Below the pieces are notes generated by a model. It was not told the DNA's origin. It worked only from the letters and a program-made list of their open reading frames with translations, and searched no databases. Made by a program: the position numbers and the translations under genes. From Hydrogenimonas urashimensis (GTDB lineage Bacteria > Campylobacterota > Campylobacteria > Campylobacterales > Hydrogenimonadaceae), in assembly GCF_016593255.1 (NCBI RefSeq), contig NZ_AP023212.1, positions 496,001-560,000 of the forward strand: a DNA stretch of 64,000 bases, read 5' to 3'. Shown here piece by piece: positions 8,258-16,697 of the stretch; positions within the stretch are counted from its first letter, which is position 1; the number at the start of each line of letters is the position of its first letter.

Positions 8258-8897
8258 GGTGGAAGCAGTCAAAATCGCCGCCATCGTACTCTCACTGATG
8301 GTGGCGATCATCGGCCACGAGATCATGCACGGCTGGGTCGCCTACCGATTCGGTGATCCGACGGCCAAGGCGGCGGGTCGCCTGAGTGCCAACCCGATCG
8401 TCCATGTCGATCCCGTCGGCACCATTTTCGTTCCCCTGCTCCTTTATGTCAGCGGTGCGCCTTTTCTTTTCGGATGGGCCAAACCGGTACCGGTGAACAT
8501 CCATACGGTCATCGGCAACGGCGGGTTCAAAGCGGCGGTAGCGGTGGCGCTGGCCGGGGTGACATGGAACTTTCTTCTCGCCGGCATTTCGGCCCTGCTC
8601 TTTCCCATGTTCGAACATCCCCACTCCCTCCTGTCGGCTTTCATTGGGCTTTTTCTGATGTATTCGGTGATCTACAATGTGGTGCTCGGGGTTTTCAACC
8701 TCTGGCCCTTTCCGCCGCTTGATGGTGCCAACGCACTGCGCTATCTGGCCATGGAGTACCGCTGGAAAGCCGTCGTCGATCTGTTGAACAGAATCGAGCC
8801 GATCGGTATGATTCTGCTCATCATCGTCATCGCCACGCCGTTGTCGAACTGGTTTTTTCTGCCGGCGAGCTGGCTTATCAACCTGTTGTTGGGATAA
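8247..8897 (+). CDS. site-2-protease-type zinc metalloprotease (M50)
   Basis: The 216-residue integral membrane protein has the zinc motif HEIMH (about residues 23-27, in IIGHEIMHGWVAYRFGD). The second ligand motif is NLWPFPPLDGANAL near residue 155. The compact layout matches the small intramembrane proteases (rhomboid-independent, YwhC/Rip3 type) that have no PDZ domain. Its substrate is unknown. The start at ATG 8247 lies inside the end of lepB; an apparent longer frame starting upstream is a shadow. Confidence 0.9.
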   Translation: MSNEVEAVKIAAIVLSLMVAIIGHEIMHGWVAYRFGDPTAKAAGRLSANPIVHVDPVGTIFVPLLLYVSGAPFLFGWAKPVPVNIHTVIGNGGFKAAVAVALAGVTWNFLLAGISALLFPMFEHPHSLLSAFIGLFLMYSVIYNVVLGVFNLWPFPPLDGANALRYLAMEYRWKAVVDLLNRIEPIGMILLIIVIATPLSNWFFLPASWLINLLLG

Positions 8898-8903
8898 TTT
8901 GAA

Positions 8904-8909
8904 TATAAT
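8904..8909 (+). promoter_or_regulatory. candidate -10 box for rpiB
   Basis: TATAAT lies 35 nt before the rpiB ATG, right after the M50 gene. The -35 region is weak. It would give a leader of about 30 nt. Confidence 0.45.
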
Positions 8910-8944
8910 TTGACTTAACGATCTCAAAAATGCGAGGAGAAACG

Positions 8945-9388
8945 ATGAGATATTACGTCGGAAGCGACCATGCGGGATTCGCCGTCAAGGGACTCGTCAT
9001 CGAAATGCTGAAAAACCGGGGGCACGAAGTGACGGATATGGGGCCGGAAACCGACAATCGTGTCGACTATCCCGATTTTGCCGAAAAGGTGGCACGGGCC
9101 GTCGCTGCGGACGTCGGGAGCCGCGGCATCCTCATCTGCGGCACCGGCATCGGCATGAGCATCGCCGCCAACAAAATAGACGGCATCCGCGCGGCGCATT
9201 GCCAGGACTACTACACGGCACAGATGGCCCGTGCCCACAACGACGCCAACATTCTCTGCTTCGGCGAACGGGTCAGCGGAGCCGGTGTCATCGAAAGCAT
9301 GATCGACGCCTTCACGACGACACCTTTTGAAGGCGGACGCCACGAAGGCCGTGTCGAAAAGATTATGGCACTGCAAGCGAGAGACTGA
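8945..9388 (+). CDS. rpiB: ribose-5-phosphate isomerase B
   Basis: RpiB interconverts ribose-5-phosphate and ribulose-5-phosphate in the non-oxidative pentose phosphate pathway. The 147-residue protein shows the N-terminal YYVGSDHAGFAVK, the anion-hole loop ICGTGIGMSIAANK, the catalytic Cys-His region AHCQDYYTAQMAR, and HNDANILCFGERV. The ATG at 8945 has AGGAG about eight nt upstream and is preferred over a start 15 nt earlier. Its TGA overlaps the next ATG. Confidence 0.97.
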   Translation: MRYYVGSDHAGFAVKGLVIEMLKNRGHEVTDMGPETDNRVDYPDFAEKVARAVAADVGSRGILICGTGIGMSIAANKIDGIRAAHCQDYYTAQMARAHNDANILCFGERVSGAGVIESMIDAFTTTPFEGGRHEGRVEKIMALQARD

Positions 9389-9720
9389 TGCTGCTGGAGT
9401 GGTCGCTGGTCACCTTTTCCTTGCTGCTGGTGGTCTTCGTCGTGGTCAAGATGTTCTATTTCAAAAATCTGACGCTCAAGGAGCAGCGCAACAACGATGT
9501 CATGAAACTGACGCTCAAAGAGGCGGAAGTTCTCATCAGGAAATACCAGATTCAGCTCCAAAGGGCTCTGGGCAACATCGACATTCTCAACGAGCAGATG
9601 AACAAACTGCGGCGGGAGATCAAAACACTCAAGCAGCGCAACAGCCAGTACCGCATCGAAAACGAAAAACTGAAAAAACGTATCAAAGAACTCGAATCGC
9701 GCATCGAAGCGCTGATTTGA
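9388..9720 (+). CDS. small membrane-anchored coiled-coil protein
   Basis: This 110-residue protein has one N-terminal transmembrane helix (about residues 5-24). The rest is a nearly continuous charged heptad-pattern helix (about 35-108, rich in K, E, R, N and L). It is coupled to rpiB (TGATG) and precedes apt by 16 nt. The function is unknown. The layout resembles small divisome or trafficking scaffolds, but nothing in the sequence proves that. Confidence 0.8.
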   Translation: MLLEWSLVTFSLLLVVFVVVKMFYFKNLTLKEQRNNDVMKLTLKEAEVLIRKYQIQLQRALGNIDILNEQMNKLRREIKTLKQRNSQYRIENEKLKKRIKELESRIEALI

Positions 9721-9736
9721 CAAAGAGAGAAGAGCG

Positions 9737-10288
9737 ATGAAAACATTGGGCAGTGAAGAGAAGAAATTTCTGATGGAGTCGATCCGGGATGTGCCGGATT
9801 TTCCGAAACCGGGCATCCTTTTCAAGGATATCACCACCCTTTTGAACAATCCGAAAGCCTACAATCTGCTGATGGAACACCTGAGCGAACGGTATGCCGG
9901 AATGGACCTCGACTACGTGGCCGGTATCGAAAGCCGGGGATTCATCTTCGGCGCAGCACTCGCGGCAAAACTTGGTATCGGGTTTGTGCCGGTGAGGAAG
10001 CGGGGCAAACTCCCCTACACGACCATCGGAGAGAAGTACGCACTGGAGTACGGCGTGGACGAGATCGAAATCCATATCGACGCCTTCAACAACCGGGAGG
10101 GGGCACGTGTTTTGCTCATAGACGATCTGATCGCCACGGGCGGGACCGCCGAAGCGGCGGCCAAACTGATCAAAGACGCCAGGGCCGAATGTGTTGAGGC
10201 CTGTTTCATCATCAATCTCACATTCCTCAACGGCGCCGAAAAACTGAAGGGGCTGGCACCCGTCTATCATGTTCTGGAGGTCGTCTGA
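9737..10288 (+). CDS. apt: adenine phosphoribosyltransferase
   Basis: Apt salvages adenine to AMP using PRPP. The 183-residue protein has [15 protein letters not shown], the [14 protein letters not shown] block, the PRPP motif [17 protein letters not shown] and VRKRGKLPY. The length is typical. GAGAGAAGAG precedes the ATG. The TGA overlaps the trpB start (TGATG), and the gene sits in a run with rpiB, trpB, dedA and pepA. Confidence 0.97.
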   Translation: MKTLGSEEKKFLMESIRDVPDFPKPGILFKDITTLLNNPKAYNLLMEHLSERYAGMDLDYVAGIESRGFIFGAALAAKLGIGFVPVRKRGKLPYTTIGEKYALEYGVDEIEIHIDAFNNREGARVLLIDDLIATGGTAEAAAKLIKDARAECVEACFIINLTFLNGAEKLKGLAPVYHVLEVV

Positions 10289-11493
10289 TGTATATTCCCA
10301 AACCGCTTCGATTCGATCCCGATGAGCTGGGCCACTTCGGTATCTTCGGCGGACGCTATGTCCCCGAAACCCTGATGCCCATTCTTCGGGAACTGGACGA
10401 AGCCTATACCAAAATCCGCTTCGACGAAACCTTCTGGGAGGAGGCCCACTACTACCTGGAGCACTATGTGGGCCGCCCCAGTCCCCTCTACTACGCCAGA
10501 AACATCTCCGACGACGTAGGCGCCACCGTGTACCTCAAACGCGAAGACCTCAACCACACGGGGGCCCACAAGGTCAACAACACGATCCTTCAGGGACTCA
10601 TCGCCAAACGTCTGGGCAAAAAGAGGGTGATCGCCGAAACGGGGGCGGGCCAGCACGGCGTCGCCACCGCCACCATCGCCGCGCTTCTGGGGCTTGAGTG
10701 TGAAATTTTCATGGGAGCCAAGGATGTGGCGCGCCAGGAACTCAACGTTTTCAGGATGAAACTGCTGGGGGCCAAAGTCCATGCCGTCGAGAGTGGATCG
10801 AAAACCCTCAAGGACGCCATGAACGACGCCATCCGCTACTGGGTCACCAACGCCCGCGACACCTTCTACATCATCGGCACCGTCGCGGGGCCCCACCCCT
10901 ACCCGATGATGGTGCGCGATTTCCAGGCCATCATCGGCTACGAGGCCAAAGCCCAGATTCTCAAGGCTCAAAACCGCCTGCCCGACTACGTCATCGCCTG
11001 CATCGGCGGCGGTTCCAATGCCATGGGCATCTTCGCCCATTTCCTGGACGAGCCCGAAACCACCTGCATCGGCATCGAAGCGGGCGGACTGGGTCTTGAT
11101 ACCGACAAGCACGGCGCAAGCCTGGCCAAGGGAAGCCCGGGTGTTCTGCACGGTCAGATGAGTTACCTGCTTCAGGATGAAGACGGTCAGATTCTCGAAG
11201 CCCACTCCATCAGCGCCGGCCTCGACTATCCCGGCATCGGGCCCGAACACGCCTACCTCAAGCAGATCGGTGCCGCCGAATACGACAGCATCACCGACGC
11301 CGAAGCCCTCGAAGCCTTCGTCTGGCTGAGCCAGCGCGAAGGGATCATTCCGGCCTTTGAAAGCTCCCATGCGATCGCGTACCTGAAAAAAATGGACCCC
11401 GAACGCCTGAAAAACAGGCTTGTCATCGTCAATCTTTCCGGCCGGGGCGACAAGGATATGATCCAGGCCAAAGACCTGCTCCATTTCGACTGA
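10288..11493 (+). CDS. trpB: tryptophan synthase beta chain (TrpB1 type)
   Basis: TrpB joins indole and serine to make tryptophan, with PLP. The 401-residue protein has [16 protein letters not shown], the PLP-lysine motif [17 protein letters not shown], the [13 protein letters not shown] block and [12 protein letters not shown], which match the trpA-dependent TrpB1 class rather than TrpB2. No trpA or other trp gene is in the window. It may be an extra copy, or the trp genes may be dispersed. It is coupled to apt. Confidence 0.95.
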   Translation: MYIPKPLRFDPDELGHFGIFGGRYVPETLMPILRELDEAYTKIRFDETFWEEAHYYLEHYVGRPSPLYYARNISDDVGATVYLKREDLNHTGAHKVNNTILQGLIAKRLGKKRVIAETGAGQHGVATATIAALLGLECEIFMGAKDVARQELNVFRMKLLGAKVHAVESGSKTLKDAMNDAIRYWVTNARDTFYIIGTVAGPHPYPMMVRDFQAIIGYEAKAQILKAQNRLPDYVIACIGGGSNAMGIFAHFLDEPETTCIGIEAGGLGLDTDKHGASLAKGSPGVLHGQMSYLLQDEDGQILEAHSISAGLDYPGIGPEHAYLKQIGAAEYDSITDAEALEAFVWLSQREGIIPAFESSHAIAYLKKMDPERLKNRLVIVNLSGRGDKDMIQAKDLLHFD

Positions 11494-11506
11494 TTGAGAA
11501 GAACGG

Positions 11507-12124
11507 ATGGAACAGTTTCTGATCGACGCGCTGACGCAGTATGGCTATATCATTCTCTTTGTCTGGAGTGTCATGGAAGGTGAGCTTGGGCTCGTGATGG
11601 CGGGAACGATGGTCCATACCGGTCATATGAACATGCCGATGGCCATCTTTGTCGCGGGTCTCGGCGGCTTTGCCGGCGACCAGCTTTATTTCTATATCGG
11701 ACGCTCCAACAAAAAGTGGCTCTACAGATATCTGAAAAAACACCACAGAAAATTCGCCCTGGCGCACCTTCTTCTGAAAAAGTACGGGTGGCCCGTTATC
11801 TTTATCCAGCGTTACCTCTACGGCCTGCGGACCATCATTCCGATGAGCATCGGACTCACGCGCTACAGTGCCAGAAAATTCGCTATCATCAATTTCCTGA
11901 GTGCCCAGGTCTGGGCGGCCGTAACGATTGTACTGGCCTACATTTTCGGAGAACAGATACTGGCAGTTCTCGAATATACGAAACACCACTGGTATTTCGC
12001 CCTGCCGGTCGCCGCTCTCATTTTCGGTACAATCGGCTATACGTTCAAACGCATCGAAGACAATATATTACATAGGAGGAGTGTACGTCATGCAAATCGA
12101 AACAAGTCCGCTGAAGCGGCATGA
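11507..12124 (+). CDS. DedA-family membrane protein
   Basis: The 205-residue polytopic protein shows DedA family features: EGELGLVMAGTMVHTGHM near the N-terminus, AGLGGFAGDQLYFYIGR and the conserved FIQRYLYGLRTIIPMSIGL segment. DedA proteins are implicated in lipid flipping (undecaprenyl phosphate, phosphatidylethanolamine) and envelope homeostasis. The C-terminal 35 nt overlap the start of pepA, so the tail is basic and hydrophilic. It lies 13 nt after trpB. Confidence 0.9.
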   Translation: MEQFLIDALTQYGYIILFVWSVMEGELGLVMAGTMVHTGHMNMPMAIFVAGLGGFAGDQLYFYIGRSNKKWLYRYLKKHHRKFALAHLLLKKYGWPVIFIQRYLYGLRTIIPMSIGLTRYSARKFAIINFLSAQVWAAVTIVLAYIFGEQILAVLEYTKHHWYFALPVAALIFGTIGYTFKRIEDNILHRRSVRHANRNKSAEAA

Positions 12125-13583
12125 AATCGACGCGGACATCGAAATCGTCTGTGTCGTGGCGAAAAAAATGGACCATCCCTGGATAGAGGAGAAGGATCTG
12201 CTGGAAATGGCGGGATTCAAAGGAGAGCAGGACGAAACCTGTCTTCTGATTGAGAAAAAGAGGCTCTATGTCGGTGTCGATTCCCTTCACCACGACGATG
12301 TCCGAAGCGCCTACGCGGCGGCTATCCGTGCCGTTAGAAAAACGCAGGCCCAAACCGTCAAGACAGCTCTTTATCTGGGAAAATGCTCCGCCCAGAACGT
12401 CAAGGCGATGGCGGAGGGGATGATCTTCGGCGATTACGAATACGACACCTACAGGAGTGAAAAAGCGAAACACCCCGTCAAAAAGGTAACAATCTCCTGC
12501 GAAGATTTCAACGGCAAAACGATCGCGTGCGAAAAAGCGGCGGCGTATGTACAAAACGCGGTCATACTCGCCCAGGCGACCAACTACACCCGCAACATTG
12601 TCAACACCCCTCCCGATGACATGATTCCCGAGATGCTTGCCCTCAAAGCTGTGGCACTGGCGGAAGCGAACGACCTGGAGTGCATCGTGCTGGACGAAAA
12701 GGGGCTCGAAGCGGAAAACATGGGAGCTTTCCTGGCCGTCAGCCGCGCCAGCGACCATCCGCCGCGCCTCGTCCATCTCGCCTACAAACCCAAGAACGCG
12801 AAATTCAAAGTCGCACTGGTGGGCAAAGGGCTTACCTACGACAGCGGCGGTCTGAGCCTCAAACCCGCCGAATACATGGTCACGATGAAATCGGACAAGG
12901 CGGGAGCCTGCGCGGTCATGGGCATTATGAAAGCGGTCAGCGAACTGGGGCTGCCCATCGAAGTTCACGGTATCGTGGGTGTCACTGAAAACATGATAGG
13001 GGGCAACGCCTACAAACCCGACGACATCCTTACTGCAAAAAACGGAACGACCATCGAAATACGCAATACCGATGCCGAAGGGCGGCTCGTCCTGGCCGAC
13101 TGTCTCTGCTACGCCCAGGAGAAGGTCAAGCCCGACTACCTTCTCGATTTCGCGACACTCACGGGTGCGTGTGTCGTCGCGCTGGGAGAGTACACCACGG
13201 GCCTGATGGGACACGATCGCTCTTTGAAGCACAGCTTTTCGAAAGCGGCGTCCAATGCCGGGGAACTTACCGGCACCCTCCCTTTTAACCGCTACCTGAA
13301 AAAACTGCTCAAAAGCGACATCGCCGACGTCTGCAACATCAGCTCCTCACGCTACGGCGGCGCCATTGCCGCAGCGCTCTTTCTCGACCATTTCATCGAA
13401 AAGGAGTACAAACACAAATGGCTCCATCTGGACATCGCCGGACCAGCCTATGTGGAGAAGGCGTGGGGCTACAATCCCGCCGGCGCCAGCGGAGCGGGTG
13501 TACGCATGACCGTCAAATGGTTCGAACAGATCATCAAACAGGCGGAGAAAAAGCAGTCATCCGATCCCTCGCACGGGGAGTGA
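12090..13583 (+). CDS. pepA: leucyl aminopeptidase (M17)
   Basis: PepA removes N-terminal residues from peptides, using two divalent metals as a cytosolic hexamer. The 497-residue protein has the metal/catalytic blocks VGKGLTYDSGGLSLKP and MKSDKAGACAVMG, the family signature NTDAEGRLVLAD, and the C-terminal GPAYVEKAWGYNPAGASG. ATG 12090 is chosen because a strong AGGAGG lies about ten nt upstream, inside dedA; the frame extends further upstream only as an overlap artefact. The N-terminal domain is typically divergent. Confidence 0.96.
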   Translation: MQIETSPLKRHEIDADIEIVCVVAKKMDHPWIEEKDLLEMAGFKGEQDETCLLIEKKRLYVGVDSLHHDDVRSAYAAAIRAVRKTQAQTVKTALYLGKCSAQNVKAMAEGMIFGDYEYDTYRSEKAKHPVKKVTISCEDFNGKTIACEKAAAYVQNAVILAQATNYTRNIVNTPPDDMIPEMLALKAVALAEANDLECIVLDEKGLEAENMGAFLAVSRASDHPPRLVHLAYKPKNAKFKVALVGKGLTYDSGGLSLKPAEYMVTMKSDKAGACAVMGIMKAVSELGLPIEVHGIVGVTENMIGGNAYKPDDILTAKNGTTIEIRNTDAEGRLVLADCLCYAQEKVKPDYLLDFATLTGACVVALGEYTTGLMGHDRSLKHSFSKAASNAGELTGTLPFNRYLKKLLKSDIADVCNISSSRYGGAIAAALFLDHFIEKEYKHKWLHLDIAGPAYVEKAWGYNPAGASGAGVRMTVKWFEQIIKQAEKKQSSDPSHGE

Positions 13584-13585
13584 TA

Positions 13586-13605
13586 CGGAAGCGTTCATGC
13601 TTCCG
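13586..13605. terminator. hairpin between pepA and a small minus-strand ORF
   Basis: CGGAAGC (13586-13592) pairs perfectly with GCTTCCG (13599-13605) across a six-nt loop. It lies right after the pepA stop and just beyond the convergent 34-codon ORF, as a shared terminator would. No long T tract follows, so termination is not assured. Confidence 0.5.
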
Positions 13606-13612
13606 GACCGCT

Positions 13613-13717
13613 TCACTCTTTTGGATGGCGGTCGTTTTTCTTCGGCCACCTGAGCACAACGATCATCACAATGACCGCACCGGCCAGCATTCCTATTCTT
13701 ATCCATTCATCTGTCAT
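13613..13717 (-). CDS. possible 34-residue single-helix membrane peptide
   Basis: A 35-codon frame runs from ATG 13717-13715 to TGA 13615-13613. It encodes an acidic N-terminus (MTDEW), one hydrophobic helix (about residues 6-24) and a basic tail (RWPKKNDRHPKE), the inside-positive pattern of a small membrane protein. The ribosome site is weak (GGGGC about six nt upstream). It nearly fills the otherwise empty interval between pepA and the CsgG-like gene. The rest of that interval (13718-13908) shows no other feature beyond AT-rich sequence. Real translation is uncertain. Confidence 0.4.
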   Translation of the reverse strand: MTDEWIRIGMLAGAVIVMIVVLRWPKKNDRHPKE

Positions 13718-13908
13718 CGCAGCCCCGTTTCGTTTTCATTGATCAATAGCCATATTGAGCAATTTTATATCTTTTCGGCTAATACCGTCTAATTTCGGCA
13801 AAACTCCCTCCCCTTTTCCGGTTATGCGGTCATGTTTTCGTCGGTATAAACTTCGATTTAACGTATTTGAGATATTCTTTGACAAAATAAAAAGGAAAAG
13901 GAAGGACG

Positions 13909-14853
13909 ATGAAAAGAATTTGGACTTTCGTTTTGATCATGCTGTTCGTTTCGTCTCTTGCGGGTGCGGAGAGCGAAACGGAAAACAAAATACCTCCGCC
14001 GCCGAAGGATGCACTCAAATATACGATCATGGTGAAAAAATTCGCCAACGAAGCGGGATGGAGAGGCAGATGGGAAATCGGTCAGGGCATGACGACCGTG
14101 ATGATCGATATGCTCAACAAATCGGGATGGTTTACGGTGCTTGGTGACGAGGAGATGCGCAAAGCGGCGATGCAGGAGCAGGATTTTGCGGCTACCGGCC
14201 GGGTCGTTCAGGGTAGAAAAACTCCGAAAATGGGCAGAATGACACCGGCGCAACTGCTTCTTCGCGGTTCGATAACGAATGTCCAGGAGAGTGGAAGCAT
14301 GGGCGGCGGCATCAATTTCATGGGTGTCTCCATCGGCGGCAGGGAAGGCACGGCGGAAATCAATTTCACCATCTATCTGATCAACAGCGAAACGGGACAG
14401 GTAGTCGCTTCCAAAAGCGTCGTGGGCCGATCGGGCGAACGCGGTTTCAGACTCGGCTATTACGGTTCGGCGCTTGAAGGTCTCACCGGCAGTTTCGGCG
14501 GGACGAAGAAAGACAATGTCATGGAGGCGGCGGAAAACGCGCTGGGCAAAGCACTCGCCTTTATCGTGCAGCAGCTCGACAAAATTCCCTGGGAAGGTCA
14601 CATCATCCTGATGAAAGGGGACAAGATCATCATCAATCGAGGCACCCGCGAAGGGGTGAAGGTGGGAAAAGTTTTCAAAATCGGCAAAGTGGAAGAGCTG
14701 GTCGATCCCGATACGGGTGAAGTTCTCGATATTGAGATGACGCCGGTCGCAACGGCGAAAGTTGTCAAAGTCAAGAAAAAAATCTCCTATCTCAAGCCGC
14801 TCTCCGGCAAAAGCAAAATCCGCCGCGGCATGAGCGTTTTTCCTGCCGAGTAA
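13909..14853 (+). CDS. CsgG-family periplasmic/outer-membrane assembly protein
   Basis: The 314-residue protein has a signal peptide (about residues 1-20, cleaved near LAGA) but no lipobox cysteine, unlike E. coli CsgG. The central part (about 35-220) resembles the CsgG/HfaB domain: IMVKKFANEAGWRGRWEIGQGMTT is split by small gaps, then LLLRGSITNVQESGS, glycine-rich hairpins and VVGRSGERGFRLGYYGS. A C-terminal extension (about 225-314) resembles a small beta domain with repeated KVGKVFKIG-type strands. CsgG proteins form secretion pores or bind envelope polymers; no curli-like genes are near. AAGGAAGG precedes the ATG. Confidence 0.75.
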   Translation: MKRIWTFVLIMLFVSSLAGAESETENKIPPPPKDALKYTIMVKKFANEAGWRGRWEIGQGMTTVMIDMLNKSGWFTVLGDEEMRKAAMQEQDFAATGRVVQGRKTPKMGRMTPAQLLLRGSITNVQESGSMGGGINFMGVSIGGREGTAEINFTIYLINSETGQVVASKSVVGRSGERGFRLGYYGSALEGLTGSFGGTKKDNVMEAAENALGKALAFIVQQLDKIPWEGHIILMKGDKIIINRGTREGVKVGKVFKIGKVEELVDPDTGEVLDIEMTPVATAKVVKVKKKISYLKPLSGKSKIRRGMSVFPAE

Positions 14854-14867
14854 AAGGCAATAAAATC

Positions 14868-14888
14868 GGAGGGGGTCTTTTCCCCTCC
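14868..14888. terminator. bidirectional terminator hairpin
   Basis: GGAGGGG (14868-14874) pairs with CCCCTCC (14882-14888) around a T-rich loop. It lies between the convergent CsgG-like gene and the exported-protein gene. Confidence 0.6.
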
Positions 14889-14904
14889 AGACCGGCGTCC
14901 TGCA

Positions 14905-15252
14905 TCACTCCCGCCGGAAAATGATGGTATTGCTGTTTTCCAGTGACTTTTTGCGCGCATGCATATAATCTTTCATCTCTTTCATGACGTTTTTCGCCTC
15001 TTCGGCCGTCAGTGTAAAGACATGGAACGTGCCGTTGTTTTTCTTGACGAGTATTTTTTTCAGTTTCTGCCCCGAGCCGTCGGGAGCGTAGCAGTCGGCA
15101 CTTTCGACTTTGTAAATCTCGTCAATTTTGGCGGTGGCAAAGCCCGTCTCTCCGTCACAGCTCATCGTTTCAAACATCACCTGATAGCTGTCCGCCATGA
15201 TGGGAGCCGCTCCCAGTATCAGCATGGCCAGTGCGATCAACCCTTTTTTCAC
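14905..15252 (-). CDS. small exported protein of unknown function
   Basis: The 115-residue product has a clear signal peptide (about residues 1-20, ending IMA). Two cysteines follow in the mature part (in ETMSCDGE and SADCYAPDG), possibly a disulfide, along with a lysine-rich second half. Translation starts at GTG 15252 with AAGGAG seven nt upstream. I do not recognise the family. It is convergent with the CsgG-like gene and stands alone; a functional link is not shown by the sequence. Confidence 0.75.
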   Translation of the reverse strand: MKKGLIALAMLILGAAPIMADSYQVMFETMSCDGETGFATAKIDEIYKVESADCYAPDGSGQKLKKILVKKNNGTFHVFTLTAEEAKNVMKEMKDYMHARKKSLENSNTIIFRRE

Positions 15253-15355
15253 GATGCATCTCCTTTCGTTTGATCCTATCCATTCAATGTGACTCCATAT
15301 TAACGAATTTTCATTTAATAGCCAAGAATCCTTTCATCGTGAATCTTTCCAATCG

Positions 15356-15384
15356 TTGATTTTTCCCTTCCACTTTGATATAAT
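15356..15384 (+). promoter_or_regulatory. sigma-70 type promoter of ychF
   Basis: TTGATT (15356-15361), a 17-nt spacer and a perfect TATAAT (15379-15384) stand upstream of ychF, giving a leader of about 64 nt. This is the best two-box promoter I see in the window. Confidence 0.7.
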
Positions 15385-15454
15385 CCGCCAAAATTCATAC
15401 TGCAAAACCCTCCTTTGACAATCAAAGAGTTTATCGCAACATAAGGAGCTATAT

Positions 15455-16558
15455 ATGGGTCTTCCCGTAGGTATCGTCGGTCTGCCCAACGTGGGCAAAT
15501 CGACCACATTCAACGCGCTGACCAAAGCGCAAAACGCCGAATCGGCCAACTATCCCTTCTGCACCATCGAACCCAACAAGGCGGTCGTGCCGGTCCCCGA
15601 CCCGCGCCTGGAGGAGCTGGCCAAGATCGTCAACCCCGAACGTATCCAACACAGCACGATCGACTTCGTCGACATCGCGGGGCTGGTCAAAGGGGCCAGC
15701 AAGGGCGAGGGGCTTGGAAACCAATTTCTTAGCAACATCCGGGAAACGGAGATGATTTTGCATATGGTCCGCTGTTTCGACGATGGCAACATCACCCATG
15801 TGGAAGGTTCCATCGACCCGTTGCGGGATATCGAGATCATTGAAAGCGAACTGATCTTCGCCGACATCCAGCAGCTGGAGAAGAAGATCGACCGCCTCGC
15901 GCGTCAGGCCAAGACCGGTGACAAGAAGGTGCGCGCCCAGCTGGAGATCGCCCAGGAGCTGATGAAACACCTGGAGGAGATCAAACCGGTCAGCACCTTC
16001 GAAAAACGTGACGACGAAAACTTCCAACAGCTCGACAAAGAGCTGCGCTTTTTGAGCAACAAGCCTATCATCTACGGCGCCAACGTGGACGAGGAGGGAC
16101 TGCTGGAAGACAACGAGTATGTGAAGGCGGTGAAAAAGCATGCCCAGGAGGTGGGTGCTGATGTCATCAAACTCTGCGCCAAGATCGAAGAGGAGCTGGT
16201 GCAGCTGGAGGAAGAGGAGGCCAAAGAGTTCCTCGAAGAGCTCGGCATCGAAGAGTCCGGGCTGGACAAGATCATCCGAACCGCTTTCAAACGGCTGGGG
16301 CTAATCAGCTACTTCACCGCCGGCGTGAAGGAGGTGCGTGCCTGGACGATCCACAAAGGGTGGAAAGCCCCCAAAGCGGCCAGCGTCATCCACAACGACT
16401 TCGAGAAAGGCTTCATCCGCGCCGAAGTGATCGCCTACGAGGATTTCATCAGATACGGCGGAGAACAGGGTGCCAAAGAGGCTGGCAAGATGCGCTTGGA
16501 AGGCAAAGATTACGTCGTCGCCGACGGCGATGTGATGCATTTTAGATTCAACGTCTGA
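15455..16558 (+). CDS. ychF: redox-regulated ATPase YchF (Obg-like GTPase family)
   Basis: YchF/OLA1 is a universally conserved P-loop protein that binds ATP and ribosomes and has been tied to oxidative stress. The 367-residue protein starts with GLPVGIVGLPNVGKSTTFNALT and has FVDIAGLVKGASKGEGLGNQFL, the coiled-coil insertion (about 125-200), and a TGS-like C-terminus ending VVADGDVMHFRFNV. It is monocistronic, with its own promoter and a good terminator. AAGGAG precedes the ATG. Confidence 0.98.
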   Translation: MGLPVGIVGLPNVGKSTTFNALTKAQNAESANYPFCTIEPNKAVVPVPDPRLEELAKIVNPERIQHSTIDFVDIAGLVKGASKGEGLGNQFLSNIRETEMILHMVRCFDDGNITHVEGSIDPLRDIEIIESELIFADIQQLEKKIDRLARQAKTGDKKVRAQLEIAQELMKHLEEIKPVSTFEKRDDENFQQLDKELRFLSNKPIIYGANVDEEGLLEDNEYVKAVKKHAQEVGADVIKLCAKIEEELVQLEEEEAKEFLEELGIEESGLDKIIRTAFKRLGLISYFTAGVKEVRAWTIHKGWKAPKAASVIHNDFEKGFIRAEVIAYEDFIRYGGEQGAKEAGKMRLEGKDYVVADGDVMHFRFNV

Positions 16559-16563
16559 TATCT

Positions 16564-16602
16564 GGAAGCGGCCATGCCGTTTCCCTTCTCTATTTCTTTT
16601 CA
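16564..16602 (+). terminator. rho-independent terminator of ychF
   Basis: GGAAGCGGC (16564-16572) pairs with GCCGTTTCC (16576-16584) with one wobble and a CAT loop. A T-rich tail follows (CTTCTCTATTTCTTTTC). Confidence 0.75.
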
Positions 16603-16653
16603 AAATTCCCTCGTTCCATGACTTATGTTGCATCCGGATGCCCTGTATTGAGG

Positions 16654-16659
16654 TATAAT
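16654..16659 (+). promoter_or_regulatory. candidate -10 box for the acidic-protein gene
   Basis: A perfect TATAAT lies 38 nt before the ATG at 16698. A TTGCAT at 16628-16633 is a possible -35 but the spacer is 20 nt. Confidence 0.45.
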
Positions 16660-16697
16660 TGAAGCAGTACAACATCAGTCAAGAAGAAGGAGAGAAT

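Noticed and set aside
10267-11484. 405-codon minus-strand frame
   Set aside because: It is exactly opposite trpB and shows no family motif; a shadow.
12045-13232. 395-codon minus-strand frame
   Set aside because: It lies opposite pepA, which has clear catalytic motifs; a shadow.
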